Shown: positions 53,024 to 61,604, counted from the first letter of the stretch. The stretch is DNA of 64,000 nucleotides from JAAFJU01 sp043764895 (GCA_043764895.1 JAYUJY010000148.1:1-64000); one strand, 5' to 3'. Made by a program: numbers and translations. Notes: generated by a model not told the origin, from the sequence alone.

Positions 53024-54025
53024 TTAAAGAGAATTAGGGTCGATGCCCAGCGATCGTAGATGGTCAGCTAGCTTTTCAGCTCTCGATCGTTCTTCGTCAG
53101 CCCGAACTTGAGCCTCGTTCCCCAATGCAACAGCGATGTCTGTCTGTAACCTAGCGTGCTCTGTTTGTAACCTAGCGTGCTCTGTTTGTAATTTAGCTTG
53201 CTCTGCTTGTAATTTAGCTTGCTCTGCTTGTAATTTAGCGTGCTCTGTTTGTAATTTAGCTTGCTCTGTTTGTAATTTAGCGTGCTCTGCCAGTGATCTA
53301 GCTTGCTCTGCGTCCTCTCTTGGCGTTGGGACCATCTTGCCTTGAGGATCGAAATAGCGAAGTTTACGATCGTGAATGCCTAAGAACAGCTCCATTTCTT
53401 CGCTCCACAGATGACCTTGAGCATTGGGAAGAATCGGCTCGTAGTCCCCATTGACGAGTCGAAAGCCCACAAACTCCAAGGTATTGGGGCCAAACCAAAA
53501 GTACTCTGGCGTCTTAAAACGATGGGCGTAAAGTTTTTTCTTGGTGGTCCGATCGACGCTTGCGGTACTTTCGGAGAGCAGCTCAATAATGACATTTGGA
53601 AACTGACCTGATTCTTCCCAAATCACCCAAGAAAGCCGATCGCGTCGTTCAGCGCCTTTAATGAAGAAGAAATCTGGACCTCTAAAATCGCGGGTCTTAA
53701 TCTGCTGCGGGCTGTAATAAATAGTTAGATTTGCGGCAATGAAAAAATCATCCCGATTCTCCCAGAAAAACTCTAGGCAGCTCATCAAAAGTGCAAGCTG
53801 GGAATAGTGTAACGAACTTTCCATCTCAGGCTCATCGCTATACAAATAGTTCGCGTCCGGCATCAACGCTTTGAATTCATCAAACGTGAGCGTGTCAAGC
53901 AGCTTGATATCCGGCATCAACGCTTCAAACTCCGCAGGGGACATCTGGCGGGGGCTTGAGTTTGGCGGGACGGGGAGAACAGCAGAATACAGTTGTTTTT
54001 GGGGAGCTGACTGTGCAAGGACCAT
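53024..54025 (-). CDS. Uma2-family endonuclease-like protein with heptad tail
   Basis: The first about 220 residues hold the PD-(D/E)XK Uma2/DUF820 domain, with FFIKGAERRDRL, IWEESGQFPNVIIELLSEST and VDRTTKKKLYAHRFKTPEYF. The tail contains eight seven-residue units such as AKLQTEQ, which would form a coiled coil. Uma2 proteins are numerous in cyanobacteria; nuclease activity is predicted but the function is unknown. The tail is encoded by a 21-bp tandem repeat. Confidence 0.87.
   Translation of the reverse strand: MVLAQSAPQKQLYSAVLPVPPNSSPRQMSPAEFEALMPDIKLLDTLTFDEFKALMPDANYLYSDEPEMESSLHYSQLALLMSCLEFFWENRDDFFIAANLTIYYSPQQIKTRDFRGPDFFFIKGAERRDRLSWVIWEESGQFPNVIIELLSESTASVDRTTKKKLYAHRFKTPEYFWFGPNTLEFVGFRLVNGDYEPILPNAQGHLWSEEMELFLGIHDRKLRYFDPQGKMVPTPREDAEQARSLAEHAKLQTEQAKLQTEHAKLQAEQAKLQAEQAKLQTEHARLQTEHARLQTDIAVALGNEAQVRADEERSRAEKLADHLRSLGIDPNSL
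53141..53308. repeat. 21-bp tandem repeat (x8) in the Uma2 gene
   Basis: Eight consecutive 21-bp units of the form TGTTTGTAATTTAGCTTGCTC, with few substitutions, encode the AKLQTEQ heptads of the Uma2 C-terminus. Copy number may vary between strains by slippage without changing frame. Confidence 0.95.
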
Positions 54026-54090
54026 AGAGCTTACCTCCTGCGGATTTTACTAGTCTGCGGCTTGAATAACCCAGCTATTCAACGTCTCCT

Positions 54091-54181
54091 CGTTAGGTTT
54101 GGGACACGGCAAGCCATGCCCCTACAGATCTATCTTTGCAGAGAATGTAGGGGTTTGGCTCGCCGAACCCTAAACCCAACG
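54091..54181. repeat. MITE-like palindromic repeat, copy 3
   Basis: Starts CGTTAGGTTTGGGACACGG and ends TAAACCCAACG, with inner CATGCCCCTAC/GTAGGGG arms and a short centre. The right arm is somewhat degraded (GGGTTTGGC for GGGCATGGC). Same family as 6050 and 24155. It lies between Uma2 and cysW, where cysA might be expected. Confidence 0.88.
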
Positions 54182-54294
54182 AAGAAGCGAGCCATACGGC
54201 CATCATTTTGATTGTTTGCCATACTGGGCTTATTTACGCCATGTAGTACTAGTCTAACATTTGCTCTTTCAAGTCTGAATCCGTAATGAATTTA

Positions 54295-55122
54295 TTACTC
54301 CTCAGATTTTATTTGAGTTTTGCGCTCCAACACTTCCTTCAGCACTAACGTCACCACCGCTAAAAACGCGAGCAACACTGAGGCTGAATATGCGGCCTCA
54401 GTTTGGTATTGCTTATACGCTTCTTCCACAAACAGCGGCAAACTTTGCGTTTCATTTGCGATATTGCCCGACACCACCGACACGGCTCCGAATTCGCCCA
54501 TCACCCGTGCATTGGTCAGCACCACGCCATAAAGCAACGCCCAGCGAATATTAGGGAGGGTGATGTTCCAGAAGGTCTGCCATTCCGTTGCACCCAGGGT
54601 TTTAGCGGCTTCTTCTTGGTCTCGTCCCGCTTCTTCTAATACCGGAATAATCTCCCGCGCCACAAAAGGCATACTCACAAAAGCCGTTGCCAAAACCATT
54701 CCCGGAAAGGCAAAAATCACCTTAATATTGTTTTGCTCAAAAAAGTCCCCAAACCAACCATTTCGACCATACACCAGCACCAACATCAGTCCTGCAACGA
54801 CGGGTGAAATCGAAAATGGCAAATCAATCACGCTTAACAAAAACGATCGACCCCAAAAATTCCGTCGGGTAATGGCCCAAGCCGCACAGAGTCCAAAAAG
54901 AGTATTCACCGGAACGGCAATAATAGCCAACAGAACGGTCAACCGCACCGCACTCAAGAATTCAGGATCGACTAGGTTACTGAAGAATGGCGCAACTCCA
55001 TTTTTGAAGGCTTGATAGAAAACGTTGAGCGCTGGAATGTAAATGATGACGGCTAAAAATACAATCGCAATCCCAATCAGCGCTTTTTGTCCTGACGTGA
55101 GCTTTTGTGTTGCCTTAGTCAT
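54295..55122 (-). CDS. cysW: Sulfate ABC transporter permease CysW
   Basis: A 275-residue integral membrane protein with about six helices and the binding-protein-dependent permease motif EEAGRDQEEAAKTLGATEWQ. It forms with CysT the channel for SbpA-delivered sulfate or thiosulfate. The N-terminus overlaps the cysT stop by 8 nt. The ATPase gene cysA is not downstream in this window. Confidence 0.93.
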   Translation of the reverse strand: MTKATQKLTSGQKALIGIAIVFLAVIIYIPALNVFYQAFKNGVAPFFSNLVDPEFLSAVRLTVLLAIIAVPVNTLFGLCAAWAITRRNFWGRSFLLSVIDLPFSISPVVAGLMLVLVYGRNGWFGDFFEQNNIKVIFAFPGMVLATAFVSMPFVAREIIPVLEEAGRDQEEAAKTLGATEWQTFWNITLPNIRWALLYGVVLTNARVMGEFGAVSVVSGNIANETQSLPLFVEEAYKQYQTEAAYSASVLLAFLAVVTLVLKEVLERKTQIKSEE

Positions 55123-55975
55123 ACCGTTTGCCCCACGCTTGAAGAAGATTGATTAAAAACAGTAATGCAAGTGAGATGACTAGAAGCGTCGTTCCAATGA
55201 CCGTCGCACCTACGACATCGTACGCTTCAAGCCGTTGAAAAATTAACACAGGTGCGATCAAATCCTTGAATGGTGTATTTGAAGCAATAATCACAGTCGA
55301 ACCATACTCACCCACCGCACGCGAAAACCCGAGTGCGACTCCAGTGGCGATCGCAGGGAACAACGGCGGCAACACCACATGTCGAAAGGTTTCCCATTCG
55401 GACGCACCCAAACACCAAGCCGCTTCCTCAATGTCACGATCGAGTTCTTCGAGAACAGGCTGCACCGTTCGCACCACAAACGGCAGCGAAATAAACACCA
55501 TCGCCACCCCCACGCCTAGACGCGTAAACGAAACCCGAATCCCAAAGGGTGCCAGTAGACTGCCAATCCAACCGTTATCACTATAGACAGTGGCCAGCGT
55601 CAGCCCCGCAACAGCCGTCGGTAGCGCAAACGGTAAATCAACCGAAGCGTCAATGATTTTTTTAAATGGGAAGTCATAGCGAACGAGTATCCAAGCAATC
55701 AATGTACCGAATACGCCATCGATCACAGCAGCGATCAGTGCCGTGGTAAACGTAACATCATAGGTAGACAACGCGACTGGACTCAGCGCGATTCGGAAGA
55801 ATTCGGCTGGCTGCGTCCTTGAGGCCGTTAACAGCATGGCACTGATGGGCAGCAGGAGCATGAGACTGAGGTATCCCAGAGTAATGCGCCATGCCCAAGA
55901 AAGTTTCGTCAAGTCAGAGAGCGTTTGGCCGATCCAAGCGAGTCCAGATTTACGAAGAAACACAGAAGGGGTCAT
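55115..55975 (-). CDS. cysT: Sulfate ABC transporter permease CysT
   Basis: A 286-residue permease with six helices, FFRIALSPVALSTYDVTF, DLPFALPTAVAGLTLATVY and the EAA-type motif ELDRDIEEAAWCLGASEWE. I chose the ATG at 55975; the open frame extends 33 codons upstream into sbpA without family likeness. The start lies 1 nt after the sbpA stop, showing an operon. Confidence 0.93.
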   Translation of the reverse strand: MTPSVFLRKSGLAWIGQTLSDLTKLSWAWRITLGYLSLMLLLPISAMLLTASRTQPAEFFRIALSPVALSTYDVTFTTALIAAVIDGVFGTLIAWILVRYDFPFKKIIDASVDLPFALPTAVAGLTLATVYSDNGWIGSLLAPFGIRVSFTRLGVGVAMVFISLPFVVRTVQPVLEELDRDIEEAAWCLGASEWETFRHVVLPPLFPAIATGVALGFSRAVGEYGSTVIIASNTPFKDLIAPVLIFQRLEAYDVVGATVIGTTLLVISLALLFLINLLQAWGKRYD

Positions 55976-55976
55976 A

Positions 55977-57032
55977 TTATTTTCTCTGAGCTTGGATTTG
56001 ATCAAACATTGCGCCATCCGCAAAGAACTTTTTCTGGACGGCTGACCAACTATCGAAATTTTTGATGGTCGCAAGATTGGGGATTGCTGGGAAACGGGCT
56101 AGATTCTCTGGGGTATTAGCGACTCCTGGCTCGATCGGTCGGAACCCAGCTTTAGCAAACTCGACCTGTGCCTCAGCCGAAAATAAGTACTTCACAAAAG
56201 CTTCAACGACTTCGCGGTTGCCATGTTTATCGACATTGCGATCGACGATGGCGATCGGGTTATCAATGGAGAGGTTGTTCGGCGGCAAAATATAGGGCGC
56301 TTTAAAACCCTTACTTTCAATAAAGAGCACCTCGTTTTCGTAGTTTACGAGGGCGTCTCCCTGGGCCTGTTTAAAGAAGACATCCAGCGCTTCGCGAGCA
56401 TCTCGGGTGAGGATTGGCGCGTTTTGGTAGGCCGATGTCATGAGTTCCTGCGCCTGTACTTCATTTGCGCCGGACTGAATCAAGTCGTTCCAGAGGGCAA
56501 GGTAGTTCCATCGGGCAACACCGGAGGTTTTGGGGTCGGCGGTAATCCAAGAAACACCGGGTTTTGCAAGGTCGGCAAACCGAGTAATATTTTTAGGATT
56601 TCCGATTCGGGTGACGATCGCGGCCACTGATTTTGAGACGATCGAGCCATTGGGGGCTTCCTTTTCCCAACCGGGCTGGATTAACCCGGCCTTTTCAATT
56701 TTCTGAACGTCGAGTCCCAAGGCGAGATGAACGATATCAGCATCCAAGCCATCAATCACCGCGCGAGTTTGTGCGCCAGAACCGCCGTAGCTTTGCTTGA
56801 AGGTTATCGTTTGTCCTTTCTCGCGCTGCCAGTATGCAACAAATTTTGGAATGACGGTTTTATGGACTGCTTTGGTTACAGCGAAGGAGACTAGGGTGAT
56901 TTGAACGTTGCGCGAGTCAGAGTGCCCATCAAAGTTTAGACTACATCCGACGATCGCCGTTACCATGACGATCGCGAGACTGATGACTCCTATGCTTTGC
57001 CGAACTATGCTTTGCCGAATGCTTCGCCTCAT
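55977..57032 (-). CDS. sbpA: Sulfate-binding periplasmic lipoprotein SbpA
   Basis: The 351-residue protein has a signal segment ending in a lipobox AIVGCS, so it is probably lipid-anchored, and the sulfate-binding-protein blocks SFAVTKAVHKTVIPKF, KQSYGGSGAQTRAV, DPKTSGVARWNYLALW and YENEVLFIE. It delivers sulfate to CysT/CysW. It is the first gene of the operon. Confidence 0.94.
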   Translation of the reverse strand: MRRSIRQSIVRQSIGVISLAIVMVTAIVGCSLNFDGHSDSRNVQITLVSFAVTKAVHKTVIPKFVAYWQREKGQTITFKQSYGGSGAQTRAVIDGLDADIVHLALGLDVQKIEKAGLIQPGWEKEAPNGSIVSKSVAAIVTRIGNPKNITRFADLAKPGVSWITADPKTSGVARWNYLALWNDLIQSGANEVQAQELMTSAYQNAPILTRDAREALDVFFKQAQGDALVNYENEVLFIESKGFKAPYILPPNNLSIDNPIAIVDRNVDKHGNREVVEAFVKYLFSAEAQVEFAKAGFRPIEPGVANTPENLARFPAIPNLATIKNFDSWSAVQKKFFADGAMFDQIQAQRK

Positions 57033-57181
57033 TTACGGGTTCCTATAGCTAGAATCTACGGCGGTTCGATCGGGATTCCGGTCTTTCGCTTGGTGCCTGA
57101 TGGTAGAGCAGGGAGTGCCCTTGAGTCAAGCCGCTAAGAACTAGAATCCCGACTAATTTACCGGAGATTAGCCCCTAACTT

Positions 57182-58006
57182 CTAACGAGATTCCGCCCGT
57201 GCTTCCCGAAGTCGGGTTTCCAGGGTCTGACGACGGCCTGCGAGCGGGGCTGCGAATCGAGTCATGCTTTCCACCATCCAGGGCATGAGGCGGTTTCCCC
57301 ATACAGCAAGATGACTCTGCCATCCGACTAAGATTTCAGACGAGTCCTTTTCGAGACCCAAAACTAGGGTCTGGGCTACTTTTTCCGGGGTGGTCGGCAT
57401 GACCCATTTAAAGAGTTGAAATTTCTGCACCATATCGGTGTCCGTCAAGGATGGCAGCAGAGCCACCACGCGGATATTATGCTCGGCTAGTTCACCGCGA
57501 AGGGCTTGAGTGAATCCCAAAATGGCAAATTTGGTGGCGGAATAGGTCGCCATAGTGGGGGCGGCGATTTTGCCCATCAGACTGGAAACATTGACGATCG
57601 TGCCATAGCGTTGAGCGGCCATTCGACGGGCAATCAACCGCGTAATGGTGTACATTCCCATGAGATTGAGGGCGATCTCTTCTTGGACTTGGGGCAGTTG
57701 GGATTGCAGGAAAGGCGCTTGGTGGGCGACTCCGGCACAGTTAATCAGAATGTGGATGGGACCGTGATCGCGCCAAGCTTTCGCAACATTAATGTTGACC
57801 TCAATAGGCTGGGTCAGATCCATGGCTAAGGGAATCGCCTCAATGCCAATCTTTTCAATTTCTGCCGTTACGTCTAGTAATCGCTGATGCGATCGAGCCA
57901 CCAGAATAATCCGTTGCGCGCCCTGTTGAGCCAGTTCGAGGGCGATCGATCGCCCAATGCCCCGAGATGCACCCGTGACGAGAATCGTTTTTCCTTGAAT
58001 ATTCAT
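57182..58006 (-). CDS. Short-chain dehydrogenase/reductase
   Basis: A 274-residue SDR of the classical type: NAD(P)-binding TGASRGIG (11-18), NCAG near 88, catalytic Ser in NVSSLMG and the YxxxK pair in TYSATKFAIL. The substrate is unknown. Its length and the VRVVALLPSLTDTDMV end resemble lipid-related or keto-acyl-type SDRs, but that is only a loose likeness. Confidence 0.9.
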   Translation of the reverse strand: MNIQGKTILVTGASRGIGRSIALELAQQGAQRIILVARSHQRLLDVTAEIEKIGIEAIPLAMDLTQPIEVNINVAKAWRDHGPIHILINCAGVAHQAPFLQSQLPQVQEEIALNLMGMYTITRLIARRMAAQRYGTIVNVSSLMGKIAAPTMATYSATKFAILGFTQALRGELAEHNIRVVALLPSLTDTDMVQKFQLFKWVMPTTPEKVAQTLVLGLEKDSSEILVGWQSHLAVWGNRLMPWMVESMTRFAAPLAGRRQTLETRLREARAESR

Positions 58007-58395
58007 AGAAAGCCTCCAAATAATGAGGTTTTATCGTGCTGTCAGCGTTTGCTGATCGAATAGAGAATGTGAAGAACGAAGGGACTTCAACTTTGACCTG
58101 CACACCCTAACAAAGCCATCCAGTAAGCGCAACATTTATTAACGGAAAGCTGAGATTGTAACGATCGGATACACAATATTCAGAAACGAGGGGGTGCTGA
58201 ACTGGACCTCCTGAGTCAGACGTTGCCGTTACGGTCACAGGATCCCCGAACGTTTCTACCTTCGATCGGTGCCTTGCCTCAAACATGAGAAAGAGGATGC
58301 CCGTGCATGTTCTCTGAGTGAGGCTAACTCTCACCAAAACCCCATTAAACCAAAGCCGATCGCATCCTCTTAAACAAATTTAAATAACGCCCATC
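58007..58395. other. Intergenic region between SDR and CDF genes
   Basis: About 390 nt, with the promoter of the SDR gene expected at the left end. A minus-strand frame at 58107-58337 (76 codons, VETFGDPVTVTATSDSGGPV) has no family that I recognise, so I leave it uncalled. No repeat or RNA gene is seen. Confidence 0.45.
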
Positions 58396-59286
58396 CTAAT
58401 AACTTAACTGCTCCGATCGGTAACTCGGAGGCTCCACATGAATCATAATTCTGACAGGTTGAAATCGTGATTCTAGTTCAACTTCGATCGCCTCAGTAAC
58501 CGCGTGCGCCGACGCCACATCAGCCGGACCAACCACCAAATGCATCTCAATAAAACACTGTCGTCCCACCACGCCCCGTGACGCAATATTGTGAACATTC
58601 AACACCCCCGGAACCGATCGCACAATCTCCGCAATATGGTCTGGATCGATTGCAGATTCATCCACCAACCACGGCAAATTTTCCCTTAACACCGTCCATC
58701 CACTGGACAACACCATCACCGCCACCGGAAACGCCAACAGAATATCCAACCACTGCCACTGAAATAACCAAACCCCCACCAACCCCACCAGCACCGTAAT
58801 CGTCACCCACACATCGCTCATCGTATGGTGTGCATCCGCTACCAACAGCGCACTATTCAGCCGCTTCCCTTCCTTGCGCTCATAAACCGCCACGAATAGA
58901 TTGATGCCAAGAACCCCAATGAGTATCCATAACTCAACGCCTGAAATCTTCGTGATTCCACCCGGATGCAACATCCGATCGATCGCCCCCTTCAAAATTT
59001 CAAAACACGCAATACTCAAAAAACCCGCAACCCCCAGCGCCCCCACTGCCTCAAACTTCTGGTGGCCGTAGGGATGATCGCGATCAGGAACCGGAGACGC
59101 CGCCCGATTCGCCCACAGCCCCAACACATTATTCGCACTATCCGTCAGGCTATGCAGCGCATCCGCCACCAAACTCAGCGATCCCGTCGCCCAGCCCAAA
59201 AAAACCTTAATCATCATCACCAGCAGATTCAGCAGCAACGTCTGAACCAACACCTTCTGAACCTGCGATCGATTATCTCGAACCAT
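58396..59286 (-). CDS. Cation diffusion facilitator (CDF) family transporter
   Basis: A 296-residue CDF efflux transporter with about six membrane helices. Metal-site aspartates and histidines are in VADALHSLTDSANN and VADAHHTMSDVWV (HxxxD/DxxxH style) and the C-terminal cytoplasmic domain has AIDPDHIAEIVRSVPGV. Likely substrates are Zn2+, Fe2+ or Mn2+. Its start codon is immediately next to the left 37-bp direct repeat. Confidence 0.9.
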   Translation of the reverse strand: MVRDNRSQVQKVLVQTLLLNLLVMMIKVFLGWATGSLSLVADALHSLTDSANNVLGLWANRAASPVPDRDHPYGHQKFEAVGALGVAGFLSIACFEILKGAIDRMLHPGGITKISGVELWILIGVLGINLFVAVYERKEGKRLNSALLVADAHHTMSDVWVTITVLVGLVGVWLFQWQWLDILLAFPVAVMVLSSGWTVLRENLPWLVDESAIDPDHIAEIVRSVPGVLNVHNIASRGVVGRQCFIEMHLVVGPADVASAHAVTEAIEVELESRFQPVRIMIHVEPPSYRSEQLSY

Positions 59287-59322
59287 GATGACCTATCCCC
59301 ACACAACGCTTCCCCAAGTAGA
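59286..59322. repeat. 37-bp direct repeat, left copy
   Basis: Identical over 37 bp to 59997-60033; begins TGATGACCTATCCCCACACA. It abuts the CDF start codon and lies just left of the parDE module. The right copy contains the 3' end of the DUF456 gene, so this copy is a duplicated gene end. Confidence 0.95.
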
Positions 59323-59332
59323 GCATCGATTA

Positions 59333-59650
59333 CTACAACTCGTCTACGATCGCTGAAATATCCCGTCGCCCATCAATTACTCGCACGATTGTCACGACCG
59401 AATCATCGAATCGATAAAGAATTAAATACCCCTTAAATCCCTTCACAAACCAACGACGTAAATCCGTCAGATCCTGTTCGCCACTATCATATAAGCGTCC
59501 CACTTCAGGCATTCGCCCCAAATCCGCAAACGTCCCTCGAACCGCATCAAAGAACATCATTGCTCGATGGCGATCGGTTTTAGCCATGTAACGATATAGC
59601 TTATTAATGTCCTTTTCGACCTGTGGCAGAACACAAATGCTATGACTCAT
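59333..59650 (-). CDS. ParE/RelE-family toxin
   Basis: A 105-residue toxin: CVLPQVEKDINKLYRYMAK, LTDLRRWFVKGFKGYLILYR and VTIVRVIDGRRDISAI match ParE. I chose the ATG at 59650 (MSHSICVLP); the open frame runs 16 codons further. It overlaps the antitoxin by four bases (ATGA). It lies inside the segment bracketed by the 37-bp direct repeats. Confidence 0.9.
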   Translation of the reverse strand: MSHSICVLPQVEKDINKLYRYMAKTDRHRAMMFFDAVRGTFADLGRMPEVGRLYDSGEQDLTDLRRWFVKGFKGYLILYRFDDSVVTIVRVIDGRRDISAIVDEL

Positions 59651-59898
59651 GGTTCCATCGTCGTTTCTTGAAGCCGTTCCCGTTGCTGATCCCACCATTC
59701 AGACGTCACCGCGATTGGCTCACCACTATTTAGCCCTTCCCGAATCATCCCATTTAGCGTGTGCTTTGCCTGCCGCTTCTTCTCAGCCAAAATCAGCGCA
59801 ATCACAACCTCATCCACAGTCGCATAGCAGCCTCTCGCAAGTTGTTCATCAATATAATCTTGAGCCGTATCAGGCAGAGCGATCGTGAGCTGAGTCAT
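59647..59898 (-). CDS. ParD-type antitoxin
   Basis: An 83-residue antitoxin, MTQLTIALPDTAQDYIDEQL with CYATVDEVVIALILAEKKR as the ribbon-helix-helix part, and a tail containing SEWWDQQRERLQE. It is the first gene of the parDE pair. The region from 59900 to 59996 separates it from the right direct repeat. Confidence 0.9.
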   Translation of the reverse strand: MTQLTIALPDTAQDYIDEQLARGCYATVDEVVIALILAEKKRQAKHTLNGMIREGLNSGEPIAVTSEWWDQQRERLQETTMEP

Positions 59899-59996
59899 GA
59901 TGGGTTAAGCATTCGCATCTAGAACCACTCTTAGTATATATCAGACGTCCTAGCCCGATCGCTGATGTTAAAAACAACGATCGCATCCAACCCTCT

Positions 59997-60033
59997 TGAT
60001 GACCTATCCCCACACAACGCTTCCCCAAGTAGA
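59997..60033. repeat. 37-bp direct repeat, right copy
   Basis: The same 37 bp as 59286-59322. It overlaps the last 30 nt of the DUF456 gene (the STWGSVVWG end), so the functional gene end is here and the left copy is the duplicate. Confidence 0.95.
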
Positions 60034-60543
60034 CCAGATAAACATCGCCACCGCCACCACCGCCAATACCCCTTCCACCAAATTCCCAACCACCGAACCT
60101 AATCCGATCGCCAACGACACCTTTCCCGCCATCTTCAACCGATCAGACATGGCCAAATCCGATCGATACAAAAACTCACCGATAAACCCGCCCAATAGCC
60201 CCACCAAAAACAACCCCACGATCGGCCCGCCAATCGGCAACGCCGGAAGCAACCCAAAGAACCCCACCGCCATTCCACCCATCATGCCCCACTGACTCCA
60301 ACTGCTCGCCCCCACCTGTTTCGCCCCCAAATAACCGCCCAGCCACTCCACCGCAGCACTCAAAATCAACACCCCAACAATCACCGCAAAGAACCCCAAC
60401 GGCACCGCAAACTTCGTCGCCACACACCACACCACGATCGCCCCCAAAATCAAACTAGGTCCAGGCAATCCCGGCACCACCGCCCCCACAATCCCCACCA
60501 ACATCACCACAATCAAGATTCCATACAACACCGTCAACCACAT
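60004..60543 (-). CDS. DUF456 domain-containing membrane protein
   Basis: A 179-residue hydrophobic protein with five or so helices and the family blocks VPGLPGPSLILGAIVVWC and GWIGSYLGAKQVGAS-type (here EWLGGYLGAKQVGASSWSQW). Function is unknown. I chose the ATG at 60543 (MWLTVLYGI), since the frame start at 60564 adds seven residues. The gene end is duplicated to the left of parDE. Confidence 0.85.
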   Translation of the reverse strand: MWLTVLYGILIVVMLVGIVGAVVPGLPGPSLILGAIVVWCVATKFAVPLGFFAVIVGVLILSAAVEWLGGYLGAKQVGASSWSQWGMMGGMAVGFFGLLPALPIGGPIVGLFLVGLLGGFIGEFLYRSDLAMSDRLKMAGKVSLAIGLGSVVGNLVEGVLAVVAVAMFIWSTWGSVVWG

Positions 60544-60600
60544 AAACCCGTCCTCCCTAAACAATAAAAGAAAAAATTCTCAATTCAACATTCTCAATTC

Positions 60601-61470
60601 TCAATTTAACCGAGGAGCCGCCTGAGCGCCCGATCGAACCTGTTGGGAAAACCGATCGCGCCCCGTATCCAAGGTCTTCGGAATCCCATTCGGAAACGTT
60701 TGTTTAATCAATCCTTGTAGCGTTTCAGCTCGGTTCCCCGGATCAGGATGACTCCGCAAAAACTCCGGTTGACGACCACCACCGCCACTCTTCGCCAAAA
60801 TCTGCATCACCTCCAAAATCCCCCTCGGGTCATACCCCGCCCCGACCATAAACTTCAATCCAAAACGATCGCTCTCCGACTCATCCTTCCGGCCATAGCG
60901 CAAATTGGCCAACTGGGTCGCCGCCTGAGCGATCGCCGCCACTCCCTGACCACCATCATTCCCCCCACTTGCCGCCACCCCAATGGCATTTACCAGCGAC
61001 CCACCCAACTTCTGCTTGGCCAAATGCTCCGCCCCATGTCGCCCAATCACATGGCCAATTTCATGGCCTAACACCCCCGCCAACTGCGCCTCCGAATTCA
61101 TCTGACTCAGCAACGCCACTGTAATGAACACCTGCCCTCCCGGCAGCGCAAAGGCATTAATCATTTTGGGATCTCTAAGCAAATGAAACTCAAACGGATA
61201 GGGAGACTTCGCCGCATCTGAGTTTTTCACCACGCGATCGCCCACCTCCTTCACATACCCCTGCAAATTCTCATTTTGGTATAGCCCTCCATACTGCGCT
61301 GCCACCTGTTGCCGACTTTGCAACCCCAGCATGACTTCCTGGCGCGCTGTGAGTCCCCCCACCCGCTGCTTTTCACCCGTTACCGGATTTTCTGTCGAGT
61401 TGCCATAATAGCTAAACACTCCTCCCACCAAAAAAATAACCCCCAACAGCAACCGAATCAGAAGTTCCAT
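60601..61470 (-). CDS. M48-family metalloprotease
   Basis: A 289-residue exported or membrane-anchored protease with an N-terminal hydrophobic segment (LIRLLLGVIFLVGGVFSYYG) and the zinc motif HEIGH in LGHEIGHVIGRHG, with the third ligand Glu in ESDRFGLKFMVGAG. The family (BepA/LoiP-like) acts in envelope protein quality control. The start ATG at 61470 is well placed. Confidence 0.9.
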   Translation of the reverse strand: MELLIRLLLGVIFLVGGVFSYYGNSTENPVTGEKQRVGGLTARQEVMLGLQSRQQVAAQYGGLYQNENLQGYVKEVGDRVVKNSDAAKSPYPFEFHLLRDPKMINAFALPGGQVFITVALLSQMNSEAQLAGVLGHEIGHVIGRHGAEHLAKQKLGGSLVNAIGVAASGGNDGGQGVAAIAQAATQLANLRYGRKDESESDRFGLKFMVGAGYDPRGILEVMQILAKSGGGGRQPEFLRSHPDPGNRAETLQGLIKQTFPNGIPKTLDTGRDRFSQQVRSGAQAAPRLN

Positions 61471-61604
61471 ACCTCACCCTGGCTCTATCAAAAGCCCAAT
61501 AAAAAAGCGCTGGCCATAATCTACTGCCAACGCTACCTTAATGAATATTTTCGTGCTCAATTTAAATTGAGAGAATTAACAGTTTGTCAAATTTCCCTGA
61601 AAAG

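Noticed and set aside
52000..53308. CRISPR-like appearance of the 21-bp repeats in Uma2
   Set aside because: Units are contiguous without spacers and encode in-frame heptads; no cas gene is present.
58107..58337. 76-codon minus-strand frame between SDR and CDF genes
   Set aside because: No family recognised and no ribosome-binding site; composition is not clearly coding.
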